Origin: Trichostrongylus colubriformis
Lineage: Eukaryota > Nematoda > Chromadorea > Rhabditida > Trichostrongylidae
DNA: 64,000 bases
Reading direction: 5' to 3'
Assembly (NCBI GenBank): GCA_963978905.1
Contig: OZ022257.1
Location: 31,325,274 to 31,389,273, forward strand
Of this stretch, positions 44,583 through 55,239 are shown one piece after another (the first letter of the stretch is position 1; each line of letters opens with the position of its first letter). A program made the position numbers and the translations under genes. A model generated the notes under the pieces. That model did not search any database and was not told where the DNA came from. It worked only from the letters and a program-made list of their open reading frames with translations.

Positions 44583-44904
44583 CGGCACCACAAGTTCTGC
44601 GCGAAGACGGTTATGATTGGGAGTAAGGTTACGCCTTGAGCACCTGTACACAAATACACGGTAGCCAGTGCTATCGAATTAGTCTGTGGCATCCGTCAGT
44701 GCTGTGTGACACACGAGGTACATTCCGAAGCCAAAACAGGTTGTGTATATAACCGCTAAGCATGCCTCTTTATCTGAACGTGTGCTCATCTCCTTCCCAC
44801 CATATCCGTAACTTAGGTCGCAGCGAATGATTGATTTATCAAGCGGTACAAGGGTTTATAAGAAAGGGACACTGATGAAGGGTAGTTGACTTCGACAGTC
44901 ACTG

Positions 44905-44970
44905 TTTTATATTAAACGCTTCGTCTCTCTGTCTGTCTCTCCCTCTGTTTGTCACAAAAGTAGGCATCAC
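44905..44970. repeat. short fragment of the satellite-element end block
   Basis: A CTCTCTGTCTGTCTCTCCCT run followed by GTTTGTCACAAAAGTAGGCA resembles the CGTCTGTTTGTCACGAAATT end block at 46845. Too short and diverged to be sure. Confidence 0.3.
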
Positions 44971-46091
44971 ATGCAAAAATTTCTTGTGGAGATGGGAACA
45001 AGTTTGGAATGGGTAGGGTATGGGGCAAGAGGTAAAGAGCACACAAGGATCAAGTTAAGCTCCGCCCACGGTGTGCGGAGCGTGCACTGGAATGTTCTGT
45101 TTTCAGACCGAAAATTGTTGATAGGGTTCCAGTAAGATTCAAACGTCGTTGAACGATAAATCAAGGTCAGGAATGACTTTTTTGAAAGTCATGAAAGAGC
45201 CAGGATACAGTGGGCGGGCCACTCAGAGTGAGCGTCTTTTAACAAAAGATCATAACTAGGTCACAACGCAGCCTTGATTCCTGGAAAAAATCGGTAGGAA
45301 CGTTCAATGTCGATACCTTATCGGACATACTTGCAGCCAGCGGGCCCCCGCCCAAAATGGGCGGATTGTGATGTGATAATAAGTACTGAATAAATTTGCA
45401 GAAAAAGCCAATTGTGATCGTCCTACTGATGGCCATAATGTTACGCGCATAGTAGTGTGCGCTAGCCCAACTGGTGGTTGATAAGTGCTGTTGAGGAGCG
45501 CCATGAGATGTTTGCTATCGAATCTTGCTCTCTCTGTTTTGACAGCACAATACCAACACTCGTAGCTGCTACACGAAAAAGCGTGGAAGCATCAGTGGTG
45601 GATGTAAAAAAGTGAGAAAAGGTGACATGAGCTCAGAAGAATTGTTGAACACGAGTGCAGCGAATACGAGTGAACATTATTAGTTTTTTCTTGAGGTCTC
45701 TAGAGCGTACTTCAGTCGCTGTGAAGAAGACGTACAGCAGTGCGTGGTAGTACGTGTTTTCTCCTCAATGTTGACGTTTCTCAATTACCTAGTCAGCTAC
45801 ATCTTAGTAAAAACGTGTTAGAATGTTTCGGTGTGCGTCTCAACATTTACTCCACAAATATATTGTTTATTAATACAAAATCTCCTGTATTATCCTTGTT
45901 TCGCGTCGCATTAATAAGATCTGCCTGAAAATTGAATGTCAATAAAAATTCAAGCTTTGTATAAATCTATTCAACTCAGTCTTGAAGACATTCACGCGAT
46001 AATTAGATCAGCCAGTAACCTTCTTGAAGCAAGTAGACCATTGAAAAGCAGCCTGCATTGCAACCTTACTGCGGCATCACAGCACATATGT

Positions 46092-46795
46092 ATTAGGTTG
46101 AATCATAATTTCTGTCACACTTTTAATTTTTCTTGGAGAAAACTGTGGATGCTTCTGTAATATTCGGTAGTGGGAAGTATGTAAAGCGAGTGAAATGGAC
46201 TACTGATTATACATTGACATTCTCCATGGATTCAACTAGCAGTGAATCTACGACAATTTCGCTAGAGGTACGGAATTGACGAACACCGCCCCGGTTCCTC
46301 AGCATACAAGGCCACTAACCAAATCAACCGGTCGGTGGGCCCAGGTACTGCTTTCTCATATGGCGGTAGCTCGATCGACTCAAATTGAAACGGAAAAAAA
46401 TTTCAAAAAATTGCAAAGAGAAAATAATTGTTATCCAACGCGACAGTCACTGCCGATCTTTACTGCGGGCAACTGGACACCGTAGCTGCAAAACTTACCG
46501 GAGAAATGGACCGAGACTTCTTCCTCCACGACAACGCTCGCCCACATGTGGCAAAGTTGACGTGTCAAAAGATCCAGGACCTTAATTGGACGAAGCTTCC
46601 CCACCCACGTAATCTTCGAACATGGCCTCAATTAACTACCACCTATTCCGATCTCTGATCCACTTCCCCGGCGGACGGCAGCTCAAAGATGACGATGATC
46701 TCAAAATCGACCTCCAGGCTTTCTTCGACCGGAAATTCCCAGACCTCTACAAACAAAGCATCTATTAACTACCTGTTCGCTGGCAATATATTGTC
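46092..46795 (+). pseudogene. mariner relic with transposase C-terminal half
   Basis: A possible left terminus TTAGGTTGAATCATAATTTC at 46094 is preceded by TA. The transposase is readable from about 46430: VTADLYCGQLDTVAAKLTGE, FFLHDNARPHVAKLTCQKIQ (second catalytic Asp), then a frameshift through the region that should hold YSPDLAPTDYH. DDDDLKIDLQAFFDRKFPDF and the IYQLPVRWQYIV-like end follow in another frame near 46690-46790. The right terminus is missing because the satellite element begins at about 46805. The first catalytic region is not readable. Confidence 0.7.
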
Positions 46796-46804
46796 CTACT
46801 ATAT

Positions 46805-47775
46805 ATAATTCGCTTAGTATGTCTGTGTGTGTCCGTCCGTCTGTTTGTCACGAAATTCATATCTCGCGTCACAGCAAAGCTGGGACGCTAAATTTTATAA
46901 GGTGGTGTCAAGAGAACCCCAGTGGTTGTGGGCCGAAAGTGATAGCAGCTGATAAGGTCTGTTAAGGAGCCTTGGAAGGCAAATGTCGTCAAATCCGTTT
47001 TGCCTTTCGCGTTGATTCAAGAGTGCTAACACTCACAGGTGTTATGCGGGGTGGGACGGGGTCATTGATGGTGGGTGACTCGCATTGATAACGGTTGATA
47101 AGATTCCATAAGGGGCGTAAAAAGGCTAGAGTCGTCAAATCCGTTTCACTTTTCGCAGTGGTCCCGGAGCGTTCATACTCATAGGTATCGTGCGGAGTGG
47201 GACGGGGACATTAATGGTGGGTGACCCGCATTGATAAAGGTTGATAAGATGCGATAAGGAGTGTGAGAAGGGCAATGTCACCGAGGCCAGTTCGCTTTTG
47301 CGGCTAACAGTGGAATATTCGCATTTGCAGGTATTGTAGGGTACAGGGACTTCAATAGTCATGTTGGGTACAGGGACCTCAGTAAAACTGATAACGGCTC
47401 ACGGTGGCTGATAAGAGCCGTTAGGAATTAGATGGGCTACATCGCTTACTATATACGACCGCTTCAGCAAAAGCGTCTGATGCTCAGTGCCTTTGGGAGA
47501 GCATATTTTGTTTATGTTCTGATATCACGGGCCGACGAATCGGCCGCTGAATTGTCTAGCGTTCCAAAAAATGGTGCATTTTTCTTGATACTGCGATCCA
47601 CAGTCATAATCATAATACAACCTATTATTGTGATAGCAAAGCAAGCGGTTTACTCGGAATCATTTTCTAATGCCGTACTGGCAGCAGCACTGGATATCGA
47701 CCGCTACACCCTGTAAAATTCCAAAGAATGAAGCATGTTTACGAAAACGATAAACATCGATAAGAGAGATATGGA
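46805..47775 (+). mobile_element. second copy of the satellite element, 1 kb
   Basis: It starts ATATAATTCGCTTAGTATGT, then CCGTCCGTCTGTTTGTCACG, the reverse of the end block at 19125-19228. Three to four array units follow (GGGACGGGGACATTAATGGT, about 148-bp spacing), then the single-copy block (47395-47720), and it ends CGATAAGAGAGATATGGAGC. The single-copy block is about 80% like that at 16976-17270 and in both copies has a long open frame sharing VPKNGAF, LILRS and SFSNAVLA segments. Boundaries agree at both ends with the 2.3-kb copy, which differs mainly in array length. Confidence 0.75.
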
Positions 47776-47798
47776 GCTATCATCATGTGTAGGAATTA

Positions 47799-48013
47799 TT
47801 AGGTTGTCCCGAAAGTTCCGGATTATCTCGACCATTTTTTCAAATTTATTTCTTCACAACATAAACACATTTCGGTCAACAAGACATGTCATTCTGTAGA
47901 GTGGAAAATTCTCTTCCGAATGATATATGACATGCTGCAAAAGGTTTATGTTGTAAAGAAATAGATTTGAAAGGAAGAGATCAAAGTGTTCCGGAACTTT
48001 CGGGACAACCTAA
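47799..48013. mobile_element. 215-bp mariner MITE
   Basis: The termini TTAGGTTGTCCCGAAAGTTC at 47799 and the complement ending at 48013 are flanked by TA. The interior is also partly palindromic (TTTCAAATTTATTTCTTCAC against GTAAAGAAATAGATTTGAAA). The terminus is closely related to the one at 32656. Confidence 0.9.
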
Positions 48014-48039
48014 TAGATGCTCAGCAAGCGACTAAAGTA

Positions 48040-48235
48040 TATTAATACCTAAATTGTTTTTCATCACGCCATCTTCTCTGCTTTTTCCAATTCAATAGCT
48101 CAGCTGAAAGCAGAGGGAAGGAAATTTTTACCCAATTCCCTGCACAACTATGGTCGTGCAGATCATACCCATGCACAACATAGCCATGAATCGCGCGCAG
48201 TAGTGTGCGCCAGCCAACTGGTTGATTATAATGGT
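48040..48235. repeat. second copy of the CAGTTGGCTCGCGCACAC repeat, inverted
   Basis: It matches 16545-16745 in reverse: GCTTTTTCCAATTCAATAGC, TCAGCTGAAAGCAGAGG, GCGCGCAGTAGTGTGCGCCA, GCCAACTGG. Confidence 0.65.
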
Positions 48236-48637
48236 ACATACTTTGTTGACTGAAGTTAGACACAAATAAAGAATATAAATTTGAAATTCTTTGTCATCGT
48301 GGGACAGAAATTATGGTTCGACCTAATACTTACGGCACTATGCGCGCTCGGACCCCACCAAGCCGCGCTATCCCTCAAAACACAGCTGACATTGGGCAAA
48401 CCAACTTTCATTGTGGCATTTACCTTTCGAATGAAGCATTCTAACCATCACGATAGGATCTTCTTCACTTGAAGGACTACTATGGTACCGTCGTTTCTCA
48501 CCCCGCAAGCTCAGTACTGCGGCATGTATTGAGAAGGGGATAATTTTTTCTAAATGCGTGCTTCATACAACAGACCTGGAAGATTTTACATTCGCACCTG
48601 TTTGCCATTTTTTTGTGATTGAACGCAATACAAGGAT

Positions 48638-48692
48638 CTTTTTCGCAATCGAGCTGTGCTCGCGCCTTTTTCGCAATCGAGCTGTGCTCGCG
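48638..48692. repeat. 28-bp tandem duplication
   Basis: CTTTTTCGCAATCGAGCTGTGCTCGCG occurs twice in a row with a 28-bp step (described by its start CTTTTTCGCAATCGAGCTGT). Confidence 0.9.
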
Positions 48693-48873
48693 TTGCACTG
48701 GTGGTCGCCCCTAAGAGATACGCAAAGTTATAATGGTTATCGGAGATGAGACATTGCGGTTATGGGGAATTGAGTACACGTAAGCAATCGCAATCTTTCC
48801 TACAATTCACGGTCACCTGAGTTACCCATCATATTCTTGCAGAGAACCGCAACGAGTTTTTGCGTTGGAGGTA

Positions 48874-49140
48874 GGGTGTGTGCACTTACGACAAAAAATC
48901 GCTTCGCGGCGCCACCAGTACGACTTGCCGACTTCCCTTGGGAGCCCGGCAGAGCGTGGCTGCGTCACCTTTGCTCTTCCACCCATGTCACACTGCCTCC
49001 TGCACCCATGCCACCCTGCCTCCTTCACCCATGCCACACTGACTCGCTGAAGGCTGCCATGTCCTGTCTCTGGTACTCGCACCCGTCGCGCCGCTCGGCG
49101 CGGGCGGCCACACGATTTTTTGTCGTAAGTATACACACCC
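48874..49140. mobile_element. 267-bp MULE-like MITE
   Basis: The termini GGGTGTGTGCACTTACGACA at 48874 and the complement ending at 49140 (GTCGTAAGTATACACACCC) flank inner arms AAAAAATCG and CGCGGCG. Flanks share GAGGTA (ends at 48873; starts at 49141), compatible with a 9-bp duplication that lost a 3-bp GTA unit. The interior shares CCATGCCACACTGMCTCGCT with the 44342 element. Confidence 0.7.
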
Positions 49141-49372
49141 GAGGTAGTAGGGTCACTCAACTTCAATTTTTATGTATTGAGCCACACCAGTGGATCTGAC
49201 CCAACACGCAGAACTCAAGTGTGAATTCATAACGCTAGGGCTTCTATGCTAAGTATTACGCTAAGTGAACTCGGTTATAACGCTCCTCATTAGTGCAGTG
49301 CAGCGCACGAGATACATCACGCAGATTGAATTGGATAACATTTGAAGCTTCAAGGCTACCTACCTTATCGTA

Positions 49373-49732
49373 TCATGAGACAGGTCGTCCCGTCACCTTC
49401 TTTATGACTTTTTTCTCCTTCGGACTTGATACAATCGCCGTTTTGACATCATCGGTCGTCGCGCTCACCGACTGCGTCATCATTGTTGTTCTACGTGTAT
49501 TTGGTGCTATTGTCGAAGACATCGAAGATGGTGGTAATTTGGAAGTAGAAGAAGCACTTGGGCAGCCGGACATTGTCCGATGGGCAGCCTTTGTGGGATT
49601 TGTTGATGGCAGAGACGCTGATTGCAATACATTCTGCCCCAAACTGTTGCTAGCTACGTGTTGCTGTCTGCTTTTATGAGCTTCGGTTATATACTGCGGC
49701 ACTTCTTTTGCGGTTACTATTTCGGAACTTTT
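49373..49732 (-). CDS. candidate terminal coding exon, Ser/Thr-rich
   Basis: After GCATTTTTTCAG at 49733 a 119-residue frame in phase 0 reads KSSEIVTAKEVPQYITEAHK, then a Q/N/S-rich middle, STNPTKAAHRTMSGCPSASS, a Ser/Thr-rich stretch with TRRTTMMTQ, and the lysine-rich end SSPKEKKVIKKVTGRPVS. The open frame extends upstream to 49885, with another possible acceptor at CTGCTCCAG. Such a low-complexity, basic C-terminus fits a nuclear or cytoskeletal protein tail but names no family. The opposite strand also has a long open frame here, so strand choice rests on composition and the splice site. Confidence 0.4.
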   Translation of the reverse strand, partial: KSSEIVTAKEVPQYITEAHKSRQQHVASNSLGQNVLQSASLPSTNPTKAAHRTMSGCPSASSTSKLPPSSMSSTIAPNTRRTTMMTQSVSATTDDVKTAIVSSPKEKKVIKKVTGRPVS

Positions 49733-50488
49733 CTGAAAAAATGCTCGAATATATCCGGCACGTTTCGACGAACAGTCACAAAATCTTTTCCTCCAACTCT
49801 GAGCAAGCGTGAAGCGGCAGCGGGAACCTGGTTTCGCAGACCTCTCACACGAAAGCTGGAGCAGTAAGCTCATTAAAAATGCCATAATAGGGTTCAGAGT
49901 ATGTGAAAACTTGAAAGAGTAGGGAATCTGTTTCGGAAGCCGTTTATTCGGTAGGACCGTAGCCCTTTGTCAGTGGGTTGCGCACATTTGTTTTGAAACA
50001 AAGGTGGCGCTACAAAGCGAGAAGACGAAATTGATGAGACACGTTTCGGCCCTGTTAATACAAAATTTCAGGTGAACAGGCGAAAAGGGTTATGAGTAAT
50101 ACAAAAAAAACTCGATAACTCGAAAACTCATCATCATTATGCCAATCGCCCATTAGCCCATTATTCTCATTCGTCACCTCTGACGATTGTCCGATAGCCC
50201 TTTGATGTACAGCGCAACTCACATCGAATTGCCAGCTGTGAACTCTTGGATAGGCGGAGCAGTTTTAAGTGACATCACGGCTCCGGTCTCCTTTTCGAAG
50301 AGCAATGAGTGAGGGATGGAGGAGTGGGAGTGAAAAATGATATTTTTGGTACCGTAAGTTTCGACCGCCTTCCCAAACCATCTACTTTGTCATTCGTCCA
50401 GAACTCCACTTCGTATTTGACTACTACAAATTCGTATCAGTAACTCTATCTCAGAGAATATGGATTTTGGCCTACATATAGCTTAATA

Positions 50489-50676
50489 GGTGTGCGCCAT
50501 CGGGAAAGAAAATTTGCGTCGCGGCGTACGTCATGAAACTGTCCTATGCCTTACATATTCAGATCTATCCACTTCAAAACCCATCTAACACGGCCTCTTA
50601 CGGCCTTGTTAGTCACGCCTCTCAATCCACGCTCCACAAGCGGCCACGCAAATTTTGACCTCGTGTATCACATTCT
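50489..50676. repeat. possible further member of the GC-rich MITE group
   Basis: GGTGTGCGCC...AAAATTTGCGTCGCGGCG on the left and GCGGCCACGCAAATTTT...GTGTATCAC on the right are inverted with several mismatches. The target duplication is not clear. Confidence 0.3.
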
Positions 50677-50904
50677 AGGTGGCAAGAGAAAACAGCTCCG
50701 GTTCAGGTGAACCATTTCTCATGTTATGAATTACTTGCAAGGGGCGGTATTCAAGCCACTTCGAAGCTCGTGTCCATTTGAGTCGTTTCCTTGCACATTT
50801 CAGTACAAGCAATAAAAACAGCTCTGATATTCCGGGGATCTAGAGAAAACTGGAGTGGCTCGAAAGGCAGTAACGGCGGAATTTCTTCAGTGAGCAGTGC
50901 CCTG

Positions 50905-51290
50905 GGTAGGGGGAATAACGCCACAAATCCGTGTGGCCGCCCGCGGCGAGTCCGAGTTGGATTATATCGGGGTGTATGTCGTTTGGCGCGGCCTCTGCAC
51001 CTAATTGTCCAACGGGTCGCGGGGGCCGTTGCTCACCGTGGAGGCGTGTCCTTCACCGTGTGGGCTCTCCTAGATTTGCCTGAGCCTTTCAAGGGGAGGA
51101 GCTTTGGCAGCGCCCCGTTGGAAAATTAGCTGCAGAGGCCGCGCCAAACGACCGTTCCCCATTATATCGTCTCAGGAAACCTGTACATCTAGGATGGCAA
51201 TCGTATCCAAACCTAAGGTGCGACAGCGCGGGCGGTCGCGTGCGCATCGTTGCTGGGGCGCGCTAAGCGGCGCCGTACTGAGTGTGGGTA
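50905..51290. repeat. GC-rich dispersed repeat interrupted by a nested MITE
   Basis: The sequence GCCGCCCGCGGCGAGTCCGA, then ATTATATCG, then TCTCAGGAAACCTGTACATC, AAACCTAAGGTGCG and GCGTGCGCATCGTTGCTGGG is present uninterrupted, in reverse orientation, at 52000-52195. Here it is split at ATTATATCG by the 191-bp insertion 50970-51160. Confidence 0.75.
50970..51160. mobile_element. 191-bp MITE with perfect 9-bp target duplication
   Basis: ATTATATCG occurs at 50961-50969 and 51161-51169. Between them, GGGTGTATGTCGTTTGGCGC at the left matches the complement of the right end (GCGCCAAACGACCGTTCCCC) with a few outer mismatches, and the arms extend through GGCCTCTGCA. The related copy at 52000-52195 has a single ATTATATCG, that is, the empty site. 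A 9-bp duplication and G-starting TIRs fit Mutator-like elements. Confidence 0.9.
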
Positions 51291-51999
51291 TCTCGTAGGA
51301 CGTTTTGTTTGTATCTGATATCGCGTTACAATCTGCATTACTCGTAAATCGTTTGTCGTATTGATTTAGCGATAACCACTCGTTCTACTTCACAACGTAT
51401 CTAACCACTTTCGCACTCTTGTATTCCACGGCTTCTGTCTGAATTTGACTCACGTATTTCGAACACTCCCTTCACCCGGTGCTAATGTTAATATAGTTAA
51501 TGGGGGCACTTCACTGTGCTCGGCGTCGCGTGCTACTTTTGCTTAGGTTTTTATCCTAACGCTTTCTTTGGGGGGAAGTCCCTATACCTTATAAAGAAGG
51601 CTTAGGTAAAAATATACACCTGAATGCACAAACTGATGATTGAATAACGGTTTCGATTGAGCGCAACAGTGAGGGCCTCTCCACATCTATATTAGCATCT
51701 ACTTTCATGGTGCTCTAGAGACGGATGACTGATGGAAGAGTCCATTTTCATTTAGTAAAATGTGCGCAAAACTGAGTTTTCAAAGTGTTTGATTTTTCAA
51801 CAAGGAAAAACGTGATACGCCAGTTCTTCAGACCCTTTTCGCACTATCAGTAGCTGATCATTGGTGAACGGATAATGAGGTAGCGAAAGGAATAGAAAAA
51901 TCTCCCTACATCTAGGCTTTTCATAGCGCATGATGTAGCAAACTACATGAGGCAGACTATAAATGTGATTAAATCTCGGCATCTATGTTGAAATCGCTA

Positions 52000-52195
52000 C
52001 GGCGCCACTCCATCCCTCATTTTTCAAAACGTTTGGCGCGCCCCAGCAACGATGCGCACGCGACCGCCCGCACCTTAGGTTTGGATACGAGCACCATCTT
52101 AGATGTGCAGGTTTCCCGAGACGATATAATCCAACTCGGACTCGCCGCGGGCGGCCACGCGGATTTTTGGCGTAATTCCCCTCCACTCCAGTGCC
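52000..52195. repeat. uninterrupted inverted copy of 50905-51290
   Basis: It reads CGCGCCCCAGCAACGATGCG, CTTAGGTTTGGATACGAGCA, GAGACGATATAATCCAACTC and GCCGCGGGCGGCCACGCGGA, the reverse of the copy at 50.9-51.3 kb without its insertion. The outer ends do not show a clear TIR pair, so it may be truncated. Confidence 0.75.
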
Positions 52196-52643
52196 CTAAA
52201 TCACCGAAGGGGTGGCCGTGCATATGTGGAATTGTGAAAGTGAAACTGGGTCACTGGCTCAGCCGTGCTGCGGTATGAATTCAGAAACACCAAGAGCCAG
52301 AACGATACGCATGCATTGCCCTTGAACTCTACAGTCCGTAATACACTCAACATAAAGAGCCATCCTCATAATCATCGAAAAAGAAAACAATGGTTGGCTA
52401 TTCACTAAAAGGTCATTCACCGCTTGGAGAAATACATAGATCAAAGGGCTCTTCCCATGAAGAGGAAAACTCACCTCCCCTTCTTCGTAGGCGTCGCTAC
52501 CTGACGACTGTTCCGCTGATCCACCTTTAAAAATAAAGTTTAAAAAAGTAATCCTACTACATGTTGATCTTGTTAGCTGCTGATTTTCGCCGCAGCGCAG
52601 GGAGCGAAAATTGTTAGAAAAGTGTTGAGGTATGGGAAAATTC

Positions 52644-52715
52644 TTCTCGGACGTGACCCGAACCCGCATTCCATTCCTCCCAGACATGTGTGCTAATCCA
52701 TGGCACCACCGAGAC
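52644..52715 (-). tRNA. tRNA-Pro(GGG)-like structure, probably a pseudogene or SINE head
   Basis: The minus strand folds as a cloverleaf of 72 nt. Acceptor GTCTCGG/CCGAGAA has 6 of 7 pairs. D stem GTGC/GCAC is perfect. Anticodon stem CATGT/GAATG has 4 of 5, with loop CTGGGAG giving anticodon GGG. The variable loop has 4 nt. T stem GCGGG/CACGT has 4 of 5, with loop TTCGGGT. The TGGTGCCATGG A-box and GGTTCGGGTC B-box are recognisable. GGG is rarely used as a proline anticodon in eukaryotic nuclear tRNAs, and the mismatches suggest a decayed gene or a tRNA-derived SINE head. No terminator T-run follows immediately. Confidence 0.42.
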
Positions 52716-53096
52716 CCACTTCACCCTAACTCAGCCTCTGAGTGGTATCTTTACCATAGCTTATCAGCGTTACACGTATAACGTGTTATGCTATGGTGAA
52801 CGGTAAATAGACCGAAGTTTGTTCCCTTGGCACTATTTTCAAATTTCAAGAAGGCAGTATGCGCTGAGGCTCGAGTTTGCGAAGCCATCGTACTATGAGT
52901 AACCAAAATGAACGCGAGAATGAATCACAGTACATGCTATGCATAAGAGTGGAGAAACTTCACAAGTTCAACCCATATTGGAACGTGTAAAAGTGCTCAG
53001 CCTAGCAAATATACTGTAAGTATACGGTAAGATAATTAGAGAGCTACTGTGTATGTCGTTTCGCACCTAGACCCGCAACTTTAAGCCATGCCTGTG

Positions 53097-53358
53097 GGGT
53101 GGGGGTCGATTCTTCGAATTTTCGCTTCGCGGAGTCGCACTCGAGACGGCGTCAGCACGACTTGCTGCAGTCGGTTGGAATTCCGCTCAGTATGCAGTTG
53201 GCTGGTATCGTGAGGGACCTCCAAAGATTGCTTGCAGGTTGGAAGCTTCGGAAGTTCTTATATGCTGTGATTTTCGCTGTTCGTACGAATAAAACTTCAA
53301 AAAACTCGCAATCGCCGCGAGCGGTGACGCGAAAATTCGACCAACCAACCCCCACCCC
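53097..53358. mobile_element. 262-bp MULE-like MITE
   Basis: The termini GGGTGGGGGTCGATTCTTCG at 53097 and the complement ending at 53358 (CCAACCAACCCCCACCC) flank inner arms AATTTTCGCTTCGCGG and CGCGAAAATT. The flanks ATGCCTGTG and CTGCGTGTG (53088-53096, 53359-53367) are a 9-bp duplication matching at 7 positions. The termini resemble those at 44342. Confidence 0.72.
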
Positions 53359-53518
53359 TGCGTGTGAGGTGAGCTTATTTGACAGCTTGCACCGTCCGTC
53401 GACCTTTGAGTAAAAAAACGTAATGCATATGTAAAGGGAAAAGGGATGAAAATGTATAAATAAAAATCATTCGCAGACAGTTCGCAGCGACAATTCATCG
53501 CTTCAAAGTAATCTCTTA

Positions 53519-54626
53519 GGCAGCGTTCATAGTTTTGGAATTTGCGTTTTTGCGTTTTTGCGTTTTTGTGGAAAGAAGAATAGATACGTATCGATTTGCG
53601 TTTTTGCGTTTTTGTGGAAATGCGGATAAAGTATTAGATACGTATCGATTTCCATGCCACGAAGAGACGAGAGGATTAGAGAAAGGAGAGTGTGGAATTT
53701 GCGTTTTTGCGTTTTTGTGGAAATGCGGAATTTGCGTTTTTGCGTTTTTGTGGAAATGCGGAAAGGGATAAGATACGTATCGATTTGCGGAATTTGCGTT
53801 TTTGCGTTTTTGTGGAAATGCGGAATCGTGGAATTTGCGTTTTTGCGTTTTTGTGGAAAGAAGATTAGATACGTATCGATTCGAGGAACTTGCGTTTTTG
53901 CGTTTTTGTGGAAATGAGGTGGATAAGATACGTGTCTATTGCTTCGTCAGCGAACGTGGATGATAAGACAAAGCACTTTCTACACTGAAGGAACAGACTG
54001 ATCTTATACATTGCTTTTTCAACAGTTTTTCCCTTCTCGTTCACTCTTTCGTACTCTCGATCATTCGTTTTTGATATGTCACTTTCGTCTGCTGTCACAC
54101 TGTAGTGTGTCTTTGGGTGGCGTGCAAGTGTTCCGAACAGCGTGCAGGGAGTTCATGTCAGCAGTGCTGCGGAGAGTGCTGTCACTTCTCACAAAATCAT
54201 GTCTATATCCCTGCAGGAAAATGGCAGTTTTTCTTCAAAGTCGACTAAAACCATTTATCAAATGTATATAAGCTCTTGTCCTTATATCCTTATTTATATA
54301 AGCTCTTCCCGAACTCAAGAAAATGTGAACAAATAGCTCATCATCATCCATTCAACCGCTCGCAAATGATGAGCTGCGTGGAATGACACGCACCGCGCAC
54401 GTGGCTTCCACGCTTTCCACAATTCCACATTTCCACAAAAACGCAAAAACGCAAATTCCGCATTTCCACAAAAACGCAAAAACGCAAATTCCACAAATCG
54501 ATATGTATCTACTCTACTTTCCACAAAAACGCAAAAACGCAGTTTTCCTAATCGATATGTATCTACTCTATTTCCACAAAAACGCAAAAACGCAAAAACG
54601 CAAATTCCAAAACTATGAACGCTGCC
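53519..54626. mobile_element. 1.1-kb PIF/Harbinger-like foldback with subterminal repeats
   Basis: The termini GGCAGCGTTCATAGTTTTGG at 53519 and the complement ending at 54626 are flanked by TTA on both sides (53516-53518, 54627-54629), a 3-bp duplication as in PIF/Harbinger elements. Each end carries tandem GCGTTTTTGCGTTTTTGTGG units (about seven on the left, four on the right) alternating with an AGATACGTATCGATT motif. The non-repetitive centre (53930-54360) codes for nothing recognisable. Long open frames in the arms are artefacts of the repeats. A lone right end lies at 31735-31787. Confidence 0.82.
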
Positions 54627-55044
54627 TTAAGTTCATTATCAAAAACCACATTCGCGCATCCATGGGGAGTGGCATTCGCACCTGTACTTGATACATTGAA
54701 TACATTGACTTTTTGTTAACCTACCGCTTTGTTGGACGTCATACAAGGGTAGTTGAACAGATTCGATTAGAATAATCAAGAACAAATAGATGCTGACTTC
54801 GCATTAGCACGTTTCCGGGCTTCCCTTACAACGAACGCCTTCAGGATTCCTCCTCTCACATCACCTCAGCACAACCGGGTGCGTTTTACCTATATTACAC
54901 CCCCCTGCATAGTATATATTCCATCTCTCTCATGTCGTTCTCCCGATGTTCCAGCATACAAGCCTCTCCCTACTCCATCTTGCTATATGGCGCTATGCAT
55001 GTGACACCTCCTCCGTTGTATTCCAGATTCTGCTACCGTTTCAT

Positions 55045-55235
55045 GTCCAGCTTCTAATCTCCTTCCAGCATTGACACCCCAACGTATGGCAGCTTCAACT
55101 TCAGCTCCTAATCTCTCTCCAGCATCAACCACCTAGCGTCTGGCAGCTTGATTTTCAGCTCCACCCATACTTACAACCTTCCATAGTTCATCACGTCCTC
55201 CAGCTGCTGGCAGTTTCATCTCTAGCTCCCACCCT
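55045..55235. repeat. degenerate ~55-bp tandem repeat, three units
   Basis: CAGCTYCTAATCTCYYTCCA, GCATYRACMMCCYARCGTMT and GGCAGCTTC recur at steps of about 55 bp, with a third, poorer unit ending CTGGCAGTTTCATCTCTAGC. Confidence 0.6.
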
Positions 55236-55239
55236 ACTT

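Noticed and set aside
49293..49679. 128-codon plus-strand frame with hydrophobic segments opposite the 49.4-kb exon
   Set aside because: It is the antisense of a Ser/Thr/Lys-rich frame that has a strong splice acceptor. Hydrophobicity is the expected mirror of that composition.
52475..52524. 50-bp minus-strand exon reading GGSAEQSSGSDAYEEGE with a GAG|GTGAGT donor
   Set aside because: The donor is perfect and the peptide plausible, but the acceptor (TTTTTAAAG) is poor and there is no partner exon in phase. Not called.
53535..54590. Repetitive open frames encoding FLRFCVFVEMRN-type repeats on both strands
   Set aside because: They are translations of the GCGTTTTTGC subterminal repeats of the foldback element, with no codon-level signal.
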